From positions 27,268 to 67,764 of the forward strand of contig NZ_LUTV01000009.1 in assembly GCF_001646945.1 (NCBI RefSeq): a DNA stretch of 40,497 nt, read 5' to 3'. The position numbers were made by a program, and so were the translations under genes. Position 1 is the stretch's first letter. The number at the start of each line of letters is the position of its first letter. Shown here piece by piece: positions 15,187-21,616 of the stretch. This DNA comes from Endozoicomonas ascidiicola (GTDB lineage Bacteria > Pseudomonadota > Gammaproteobacteria > Pseudomonadales > Endozoicomonadaceae). The notes beneath the pieces are model-generated. The model did no database searches. It had not been told where the DNA came from and saw nothing but the letters and a program-made list of their open reading frames with translations.

Positions 15187-16826
15187 TTTTTACCCATCAG
15201 CATAATGAAACCATCCAGACAACTTCTTACCAGCTTGTTTACCGTATGGTTGTTCTCTAATGTCTGCACCATAAGCGGTGAGTATTTGTAATACCATTTG
15301 ATGAAATTCCGCCCCAGCCAGTTTTTGGCCAGAATTTGATCCCGGAATTCACGCAGTTTAATGACTTGAGGGTGTTCATAATCCCCGTAAGCCATGGTGG
15401 CGATATAACAGCCTTCCTGTTTTTTCTGCTGCTGTTGATGCCACACCGATGCCTTGCTATGCAGGTCGGTGATTGTTTGGTTGTTAGTGTTGAACCTGGC
15501 ACGAGTTTCAGCATTCATGTTAAGTCTGGATAGACTACTCATGGCTGTGCAGGCACGACTAAAGGTGTTTGTGATAATTTCACTGGTATAACCACCATTC
15601 TGCACACCATTGACTTTCTCAATGAGAGCGTTAAGCGCTACTGTGACAACAATACTGCTTAGTTTTATGAAATCTTCTGTTCGTCCTTGTTTTGACAAAT
15701 ATGCATTGAGTTTAGGTATGCATATATTGATAAACGCTTGCGTGTTTTCAATAGACACATACCTTTTCTTAAAATTTTCGATTTCCTCGAAAATATCGTC
15801 ATAATACTTGCTGACAAGATGCTGCTCTTTGCGTTTGAGCATGTCATCTATATTACCCTGGATATCGCGCTTTAGTTTTTCGCTGACGGCAAACATTTTT
15901 GCATAACCAAGCAGCTCCAGAGACTGATCAAAGAGTTTTCCGGATTCTTGTGACGCATTATAATAAGCAACATCACAATTAACGATTTCTTGAGCAACGG
16001 CATCAGAAACAGTTTTGAATTTGATGTGGTGAGTGCCTATCAAGTCTGAAACCTTTTTCAGCTTGTATATGACATTGTTTTTTAAGGTAACAGCCAGAGA
16101 ATAGGTATTTTCTTTCTCTTTTTTCCGTTGCTTCTCTGTAGCGGTGACAGCTCGTTCAATATCAAAAATTAAATCTTCGCAAAAGCTCTGGGCTACGAAG
16201 TCCTTCACCCACTGTTCGCATTGTGAAAAGCTGTTTACTATCTCCGTCTCAGGCTTGCTGTTATTCAGTTGCAGCTGGACAATACGTTTGATGAAATTCT
16301 GTGATAGTTTATGAGCATCTACGATAAAGCTATCGTCTGTTACAGCCGCAACGAACTCAGGAAATACATGGGCCTGAATAAGTTTCAGTTTGTTAGCGAT
16401 TCCACTGGAAAATTGATTTTCAGAGATCGAGCAAAGTTGCAGTGTTGAGTAGTTGTTCAGAGTGGATATATTTTTAGAGGTTACCTCCCGGCCATCAATA
16501 ACCTTCGCCCATGTTATTATTGCCCTTTCCTGGTTAGAATCACCAAGATGAAAAAGACCAATCTCATCGAACTGAGAACAATTAACAAACCAGAACAAAG
16601 AATGCTCTAGTTTATCCTGTCTTTGGTCAATTTTTGCGAACGCATCTTTAACGGATTTTTCAGTCCGTTCCAGAGGCGATAAAAATTCAAAGTCGTATTC
16701 AGAGCTTACGCTCTTGCCAACGCTAACATACTTACTGATTTTTACTTTTTGACGGTGTATGTCTTTTTCTTTGGCATTTGCCAGAACACCAATAACCCGA
16801 AATGGGTTGTTTTCAATTGCTAACAT
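15183..16826 (-). CDS. J-like protein with CFI-box C-terminus
   Basis: A 547-residue protein, first of the operon. Residues 6-75 resemble a J-domain: NPFRVIGVLANAKEKDIHRQ parallels (D/N)-P-Y-x-V-L-G-V-x-x-x-A-x-x-x-E-I, and a helix III/IV-like LSPLERTEKSVKDAFAKID follows, but the HPD tripeptide that stimulates Hsp70 ATPase is missing. The middle (80-465) is helical with no known domain. The C-terminus (about 472-535) starts CYIATMAYGDYEHPQV and continues LREFRD...LGRNFIKWYYKYSP, the CFI-box-CTERM pattern (usually CFIATAAYG). The box may mediate membrane or protein attachment; its function is not established. Adjacent Hsp70 and GrpE-like genes support a role as a specialised cochaperone. Confidence 0.75.
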   Translation of the reverse strand: MLAIENNPFRVIGVLANAKEKDIHRQKVKISKYVSVGKSVSSEYDFEFLSPLERTEKSVKDAFAKIDQRQDKLEHSLFWFVNCSQFDEIGLFHLGDSNQERAIITWAKVIDGREVTSKNISTLNNYSTLQLCSISENQFSSGIANKLKLIQAHVFPEFVAAVTDDSFIVDAHKLSQNFIKRIVQLQLNNSKPETEIVNSFSQCEQWVKDFVAQSFCEDLIFDIERAVTATEKQRKKEKENTYSLAVTLKNNVIYKLKKVSDLIGTHHIKFKTVSDAVAQEIVNCDVAYYNASQESGKLFDQSLELLGYAKMFAVSEKLKRDIQGNIDDMLKRKEQHLVSKYYDDIFEEIENFKKRYVSIENTQAFINICIPKLNAYLSKQGRTEDFIKLSSIVVTVALNALIEKVNGVQNGGYTSEIITNTFSRACTAMSSLSRLNMNAETRARFNTNNQTITDLHSKASVWHQQQQKKQEGCYIATMAYGDYEHPQVIKLREFRDQILAKNWLGRNFIKWYYKYSPLMVQTLENNHTVNKLVRSCLDGFIMLMGKK

Positions 16827-17116
16827 AGATAAGCCAAAATCAAGCTGATAGTTATCTGCTGGAAATGCCCAGACAGTATTTCGATAACACGATCAATTCA
16901 CAATTTGTACTGAGAGTCAGTATTCAATGTCTCCGATGTCCTTTGAAATAAGTATGAATACTTCGTATATGATCTGTAAGCCCCTTAATTGAAATCGAAT
17001 CGACTCGTTTCAGTAGGGAGCAGCTCGATGACCGTATTATTACGGCACTATTCATTGAGCGTGACTATACGTAGATCCTACTATTTTTCCAATTATTGAT
17101 TCTTGATCCTCATGCT

Positions 17117-17272
17117 ATGGGTTTACCGGATACTGTTTTTTGTTACCCAGGTTTCCCCAATGATTTGCGCCAACATTACTTGCCGAATTTTGATAACGCA
17201 GGATCAGGAAGCTCAGATTGGAATGATTTTCAGGTTGCACAAATTATACGGGCAGAGGTAAGAGTTAGGTAG
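17117..17272 (+). CDS. Possible 51-residue ORF or gene remnant
   Basis: ATG 17117 to TAG 17270-17272 encodes a 51-residue peptide beginning MGLPDTVFCYPGFPNDLRQH and ending IIRAEVRVR, containing SGSSDWNDF. The residue composition looks protein-like and DWNDF recalls motifs in primase/TOPRIM-type proteins, which would make it a decayed fragment. There is no ribosome site before the ATG and the frame stays open a further 15 codons upstream of it. I give it low confidence. Confidence 0.25.
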   Translation: MGLPDTVFCYPGFPNDLRQHYLPNFDNAGSGSSDWNDFQVAQIIRAEVRVR

Positions 17273-17466
17273 TTGTGACATTACGCAGTAGCTTGATAGG
17301 CAGACCTTTTGGTATATGGCTGTTTGACTTTGTCTGCTTATGCCAGCTGTATTTGATCCGATTGTATGTCGTAAATCTTTAGCCGACCATTACCAGTAAC
17401 GAACCTTTTCATTGCTTGACCGTATGCAAAATTAAACAAATCCAAGAAAATAAAAATTTGTTTAGA

Positions 17467-17492
17467 CCCACCTCACACCTTGTTCCGTTATA
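17467..17492 (+). promoter_or_regulatory. Promoter-like motif A (CCCACCTC-N11-CGTTATA)
   Basis: CCCACCTC at 17467-17474 and CGTTATA at 17486-17492, preceded by TTTAG and an A/T-rich tract, 34 bp before the GTPase ATG. The same two blocks with the same 11-bp spacing and the same TTTAG prefix occur at 20018-20043. A CGTT-type -10 element is common for ECF sigma factors, one of which is encoded at 20990-21604. Confidence 0.6.
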
Positions 17493-17526
17493 TCAATAAC
17501 TTTTTGATTTACATGGAACATGCCTT

Positions 17527-19413
17527 ATGAACCCTGAAAAACAACAGTACCGCAATAAAGCCTTGGAAATAGGTGATCAGATCGCAACAGCCCTTGCTTT
17601 GGTTGAGCCTGAAACGGCTCTCTATCACAAGCTGCTAAATACCCGCATGTTGTTGGATAAAGCGATTATTGATTTCTACCGGGGTGATTGGACTATCGCC
17701 TTTATGGGGCGTGTAGGCGTGGGCAAAACATCGGCGCTCTGCCATTTGCTGGGCCTGCAAACCCCTAAAGGTGAAGTGTTAAATACTGGTAGTGGTCGTA
17801 CCACGGTTTGCGAAGTAGAGCTTCGTTTTGGCAGTGAGCCGAAAATTGAGGCAGTGCCTGCAACTGCAGAAACCATTCACGCCTATTTGGAAGAGTTCAC
17901 ACAGTACCTGGCGTTTAAACAGGGCGACTCTGCGGAAGGCAGTGGTGCCGGTGTTCGCCCAAGCAGTGAGATTGAGCGTGCTCTGCGTAATATGTTGAAC
18001 CTGCCCGTGAAATTGACAAAAACTCCAGCGGGCAAAGTTCTTACCACTGACCATGCAGCTGATCTTTTGGTTGAGTCAGGAGATGCCAGGCGATTTATGG
18101 TTGCGTTGCAAAGCAGAATTAATCTGGAAGCCCGTCAGCAGACTCGGTTTGCTCCTGCGTTGGAAGATCAATCAAAGCTGCTGGATTGGATTAAGACAAC
18201 GTTTTCTGCCTTGAATAATGGGTTAAATGCCAGTGCTTCTTTACCGGAGAAAATCATCATTACGTTGAATCTGCCATTTTTTGCGGATTTACCGGGAGAT
18301 TTATGCCTACTGGATACCAAAGGTATTGATGATACCGCCAACCGTGCAGATCTGGCGGAGAAGATGAATAGCCGACGTACTCTGAATGTTTTGTGTACTG
18401 GCTTTAACGATGCACCGGATAAAGCCACCCAATCATTATTGGAGTTGGCAGTAAAAGGTGGGCAATCAAAATACTTGGCTGATGAAACTTTGCTGCTGGT
18501 TTTGGATCGTCCGGGTGATGCCGAGAATGTGATCGGGGTTGATGAGCCGGTGGGCGATATTGAGTTGGGGCGGGCGATTCGCCAGGAACAGGTTGAGCAG
18601 CAGATTCAGCAAACGTTGAAGCTGAGTGATGTGGCTATTCAGTTTCATAATATGAAACAGGATGACACAGCGCCAGTATTGATGGCCATTGCTGATCAGC
18701 TGATGCGCTTACAGGCTCGCATTTATCAGGAGATCGATGGCATTGCAGAATCAGTGAGTCAACTCAGTGAGCAGGCAAAAAGGTTGGGAGAAAACCCGGA
18801 TCTTGAAACCGTTCGAGCCACCATTGAGCCCTGGTTGTACAAAGCGTCGGGAAGTGTTTGGAATCAGCAGAGTTTCTTCGAGACTGTAGCCCGGGAGGTT
18901 CGGGTAACTCACCTCGGCAGTGTCCGGGCCAGTGTCAATCGCTGGGGGAGTTGGTACAACCTGGATGTGTACCATGTGGTTGCTCAGGCGTGCAGAAGTC
19001 AATTGGTTCGGCACTTTGAGCCAAACCAGGCAGAGCTCATGTCGTTACTGGACAACTTGCAGCAACGTTTGGGGGAGAAGTCCGGTGCCACAGGATTAGT
19101 GCATCAAATTAGAGCCACACTGGATGTAGAGATTCAGAAAATTTATGAACAAGGTGCTGCACTGGCCACCTTATCTCTGGACCAAACGCTGAAACAGGAT
19201 GGTGAGTTCTGGTATGCCCAGCAGCGAGAGTGGGGCAAAGGACCGGGATATAAGGATCGTATAGCAGATGGAACTGTTCGCTGGGCGGTGGACAAACAGT
19301 TCTCTGAATCAGAAGTAAAAATTAAGAGTCAGTCTCAGGCATTGTGGAATTACTTTCTTGATGAAGTCGCTGCGATGGCTGGGGTTGGTTTTTATAGTGA
19401 AGCTGAAGATTAA
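17527..19413 (+). CDS. Large P-loop GTPase, dynamin-like type
   Basis: A 628-residue protein with a GTPase domain: G1 GRVGVGKTS (61-69), a Thr-rich switch region (GSGRTTVCE near 92-100), and G3 LLDTKG (about 260-265). No N/TKxD G4 motif is apparent; LLLVLDRPGD stands near where it would be. The G1-G3 distance (about 190 residues) is very long, so the domain carries a big insertion (about 105-245) that may bind partners. The C-terminal half is helical, as in dynamin-like or SrfC/LeoA-type proteins, with no strong membrane segment. The first gene of a + strand unit, divergent from the Hsp70 operon, preceded by promoter-like motif A. I infer a membrane- or protein-remodelling role, perhaps with the neighbouring chaperones; family placement beyond GTPase is uncertain. 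Confidence 0.7.
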   Translation: MNPEKQQYRNKALEIGDQIATALALVEPETALYHKLLNTRMLLDKAIIDFYRGDWTIAFMGRVGVGKTSALCHLLGLQTPKGEVLNTGSGRTTVCEVELRFGSEPKIEAVPATAETIHAYLEEFTQYLAFKQGDSAEGSGAGVRPSSEIERALRNMLNLPVKLTKTPAGKVLTTDHAADLLVESGDARRFMVALQSRINLEARQQTRFAPALEDQSKLLDWIKTTFSALNNGLNASASLPEKIIITLNLPFFADLPGDLCLLDTKGIDDTANRADLAEKMNSRRTLNVLCTGFNDAPDKATQSLLELAVKGGQSKYLADETLLLVLDRPGDAENVIGVDEPVGDIELGRAIRQEQVEQQIQQTLKLSDVAIQFHNMKQDDTAPVLMAIADQLMRLQARIYQEIDGIAESVSQLSEQAKRLGENPDLETVRATIEPWLYKASGSVWNQQSFFETVAREVRVTHLGSVRASVNRWGSWYNLDVYHVVAQACRSQLVRHFEPNQAELMSLLDNLQQRLGEKSGATGLVHQIRATLDVEIQKIYEQGAALATLSLDQTLKQDGEFWYAQQREWGKGPGYKDRIADGTVRWAVDKQFSESEVKIKSQSQALWNYFLDEVAAMAGVGFYSEAED

Positions 19414-19467
19414 CTTCAGCGTTTTTTAAAGCGTGGTTTTATTCTGCACATTTTTTTGGAGTTATGT

Positions 19468-19854
19468 GTGAACAAAGTTGTCATAGCGTCTGCCTGTATT
19501 CTGTCTGTTTTTCTGACAGGTTGTGCTTCGGTAATTAAAGGAACCCAGGATACCGTGACGGTAAACTCCCTGGAAAGAGGAACCACGATTTACGTGGATG
19601 GTGTACGACGCGGCATTGATGATGCGGTTGCCCAGGTTGGGCGGGGTAATCCGCATACTATCAAAGTCACCAAGGAAGGTTGTGAAGATATCATTATCGA
19701 AACCGGTGAGTCGTTTGATGCCACCACATTGCTGGGCTTCTTTGTGGACTTCGGACTGATCTCAATTCCTATCGATTTGATTTCCGGAGCGGCCTGGAAG
19801 ACCAGCCCGACACTGTATACGGTGACGCCGATGTGTCATGGAGCTGAGTCCTGA
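19468..19854 (+). CDS. Small outer-membrane or periplasmic lipoprotein
   Basis: Started at GTG 19468 (GGAG 6 nt upstream), it encodes a 128-residue protein with a type II signal peptide, MNKVVIASACILSVFLTGC, lipobox LTGC. The mature part has a PEGA-like strand pattern (TIYVDGVRRG, then HTIKVTKEG) and a hydrophobic segment near the C-terminus (TLLGFFVDFGLISIPIDLISG). A TTG at 19456 is possible but would put charged residues ahead of the signal. It lies 54 bp after the GTPase gene on the same strand and is likely co-transcribed. Function unknown; similar small lipoproteins with PEGA-like folds are common surface proteins. Confidence 0.8.
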   Translation: MNKVVIASACILSVFLTGCASVIKGTQDTVTVNSLERGTTIYVDGVRRGIDDAVAQVGRGNPHTIKVTKEGCEDIIIETGESFDATTLLGFFVDFGLISIPIDLISGAAWKTSPTLYTVTPMCHGAES

Positions 19855-20017
19855 TGCCTCAGGTGTAAATAAAATCTTCTGCCGTTCTTTGTGTTGATGT
19901 GGGGAACGGTGGAAGTGTTTATATTGCTCAATGTTCATTTCTTAACCCTGAAGACCTTTATGTGATTGGTTTTCGGGGTGTTTTTCTATATCTGCAAAAA
20001 AATAATATTTTTTTAGC

Positions 20018-20043
20018 CCCACCTCTGATCTCCGTTCGTTATA
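20018..20043 (+). promoter_or_regulatory. Promoter-like motif B (CCCACCTC-N11-CGTTATA)
   Basis: CCCACCTC at 20018-20025 and CGTTATA at 20037-20043, the same as motif A including spacing, the TTTAG prefix and the A/T-rich upstream tract. It is 55 bp ahead of the ATG at 20099. The rest of 19855-20098 shows no convincing gene. Confidence 0.6.
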
Positions 20044-20098
20044 GAAGTATAGCGTTTTTTTTATACGACAACTTAACGAAATACTGATAGAGAGTGAT

Positions 20099-20473
20099 AT
20101 GCAATATACAACCAGTCTAGTTCATTCCATGATCAAATCGTCTTGTGCAAAGGGAGACCCTTATGCTGAGGTTAACAATATTCAGCTCAAGCTGAATACA
20201 CTAAGACATAACCTGAAGATGACTCGCGATATTTCAGAAAAGATTGTTATTAAAAACCGGATTCATGACTTGGAATACTGTCTGACTATGCAGAAAAACA
20301 GAGATCAATACAGTGGCTGTAGAGTGATTAATGCGGTGAGCATTAAAGGCACGGTGAAACCGAGAAATAAAGCGAAGAAGGTAGCAGTGAGCCAAAAAAG
20401 AGTCCTGCGAAAGAAAACGATCACTACAAATAAAGCGTCTGAAGCCTGGGTAAGGAAATTGTTAGGTCTATGA
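20099..20473 (+). CDS. Small basic protein of unknown function
   Basis: A 124-residue protein from ATG 20099, with a purine-rich AGAGAG sequence just upstream. It has a helical first half (VNNIQLKLNTLRHNLKM) and a strongly Lys/Arg-rich second half (TVKPRNKAKKVAVSQKRVLR), so it may bind nucleic acid or another acidic partner. No signal peptide or membrane segment. I do not recognise the family. It has its own copy of the promoter-like motif shared with the GTPase unit, which suggests joint control. Confidence 0.6.
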   Translation: MQYTTSLVHSMIKSSCAKGDPYAEVNNIQLKLNTLRHNLKMTRDISEKIVIKNRIHDLEYCLTMQKNRDQYSGCRVINAVSIKGTVKPRNKAKKVAVSQKRVLRKKTITTNKASEAWVRKLLGL

Positions 20474-20484
20474 TTTTTTATGTT

Positions 20485-20510
20485 TGCAAGCCCTGCCAAG
20501 AGGGCTTGCA
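20485..20510. terminator. Bidirectional hairpin between convergent genes
   Basis: TGCAAGCCCT (20485-20494) and AGGGCTTGCA (20501-20510) form a perfect 10-bp stem with a 6-nt loop between the small basic gene (+) and the anti-sigma gene (-). A second AT-rich palindrome AGATTAAA/TTTAATCT lies at 20519-20535 and overlaps the anti-sigma stop codon. U-tracts are short, so termination efficiency is uncertain. Confidence 0.65.
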
Positions 20511-20528
20511 GTGTAAAGAGATTAAATT

Positions 20529-20993
20529 TTAATCTTGTGAGTAATCTGGAAATCGACGATTAAATTCTAATAATAATGCTTCCGCCTTACGAGGCTCACC
20601 CTGCAATAATAAACCCGCTATAGTGCGAAGCCATTCTTCCGGTGGTTGATTGGCCAATGGCTCGGCTTCAACTGGCGCAGAGTGCTTATCTCCCATAAAT
20701 ACCATATCCGATGACAGTGGCGATGTTGACTCTGTCGACTGCATGCCCGGCATAATCAATACACCCAACACTAGCCCGGCTGCCAGCGATAGTGGAACCT
20801 GCCATAACTCCTTACGACGGAAGATGCCTTGTTTTTTCTGGGCAGTCGTTGCAGACATTGGGCCGGCACTCACCGCTCTTCGGGCTTTTGCCTTGATGGC
20901 ATTATCCAGGTGTGCGGGTGGTTCAACCATGGCCTCTTGGGCAAGTGGCGTAATGGCCTCTTCGAACGCGTGCAGTTCATGATCGTTGGTCAT
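20529..20993 (-). CDS. Probable membrane anti-sigma factor
   Basis: A 154-residue protein starting at ATG 20993, overlapping the sigma-factor stop (ATGA) with CAGGAG just upstream; a GTG at 21002 would fall inside that ribosome site. Residues 1-70 are acidic-helical and cytoplasmic (ELHAFEEAITPLAQEAMVE, then AHLDNAIKAKARRAV). One membrane helix follows (about VPLSLAAGLVLGVLIMPG), then a periplasmic tail of about 65 residues. This is the usual architecture of a small anti-sigma factor, though the HxxxCxxC zinc motif is absent. It would hold the ECF factor at the membrane until a signal arrives. The function is inferred mainly from context and topology. Confidence 0.65.
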   Translation of the reverse strand: MTNDHELHAFEEAITPLAQEAMVEPPAHLDNAIKAKARRAVSAGPMSATTAQKKQGIFRRKELWQVPLSLAAGLVLGVLIMPGMQSTESTSPLSSDMVFMGDKHSAPVEAEPLANQPPEEWLRTIAGLLLQGEPRKAEALLLEFNRRFPDYSQD

Positions 20994-21604
20994 GGCAGCC
21001 ACTCCTGCAGAAGGTGTTTGAGTTTCTGTAATGCGTATTTATTGCGGCTTTTCACGGTTTCTCTGCCCACGCCTTGTATTTCAGCAACCTGCTCCAGGGT
21101 GAGGCGATTATCTCGGGTTAAGAGAAAAGCTTCTCGTTGCTCAGGTGCCAGCAGTGAAATAGCGTCGTTTATTTTGTTCAGCAGTTGCTGGTGGCGATAA
21201 CGTTCATCGGGGTTGGATGAATCGTCATCACTGATACCATCAAATGGCGATGGTTCATCGTCGTCTTCTGACGTCATTGATATCTGAGTTTTGTAGGCTG
21301 AAGACCGTGTGTGATCCAGCCAAGCGTTTCGCCCCATGGTGTAGAGGTAGTTGATGAATTTAAACGGCGGATCACCGGCGTGAATCCGCAGCACAAATTC
21401 ATCCCGTTTTTCGATGATTTTCTCCCAGCAGGTTTGGTAGATGTCTTCTGCAAGGGAAGTGTCCCGGGTGGTTTTTACCAGGAAGTTGTAGAACTGCTTT
21501 CGATGGCGTTCATAGAGAATATCGAAAGCAGCAGCATCCCCATTGTTGTAGCGTTCAATGAGTGCTTCATCCGCCATGATATCGGGGGCTGGTTTACTGC
21601 TCAT
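20990..21604 (-). CDS. ECF-type RNA polymerase sigma factor
   Basis: A 204-residue sigma-70 family protein. Region 2 is DEALIERYNNGDAAAFDILY through LAEDIYQTCWEKI (about 12-65) with YTMGRNAWLDHTR following. A linker rich in Asp/Ser (about 105-130) is longer than usual. Region 4 is LAPEQREAFLLTRDNRLTLE...VGRETVKSRNKYALQKLKHLL, a helix-turn-helix that reads -35 elements. It is translated between the CHAT gene (12 nt upstream) and the anti-sigma gene (4-bp overlap). It probably directs transcription of a small local regulon; the CCCACCTC-N11-CGTTATA motifs are my candidate targets. Confidence 0.92.
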   Translation of the reverse strand: MSSKPAPDIMADEALIERYNNGDAAAFDILYERHRKQFYNFLVKTTRDTSLAEDIYQTCWEKIIEKRDEFVLRIHAGDPPFKFINYLYTMGRNAWLDHTRSSAYKTQISMTSEDDDEPSPFDGISDDDSSNPDERYRHQQLLNKINDAISLLAPEQREAFLLTRDNRLTLEQVAEIQGVGRETVKSRNKYALQKLKHLLQEWLP

Positions 21605-21616
21605 ACACTGACTTCT

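Larger units (their letters stand above)
16827..17526. other. 700-bp divergent intergenic region
   Basis: It separates the chaperone operon (-) from the GTPase unit (+). It is AT-rich near the right side and contains the shared promoter-like motif at 17467-17492 and a 51-codon open frame at 17117-17272. On the minus strand TTGTGA and AATACT spaced 17 bp apart (about 16880-16908) could be a weak sigma-70 promoter for the chaperone operon, which I cannot confirm. No tRNA or strong terminator is seen. Confidence 0.5.

Noticed and set aside
19899-20087. 62-codon frame before the small basic protein
   Set aside because: It starts without a ribosome site, spans the promoter-like motif and has no protein-like composition.
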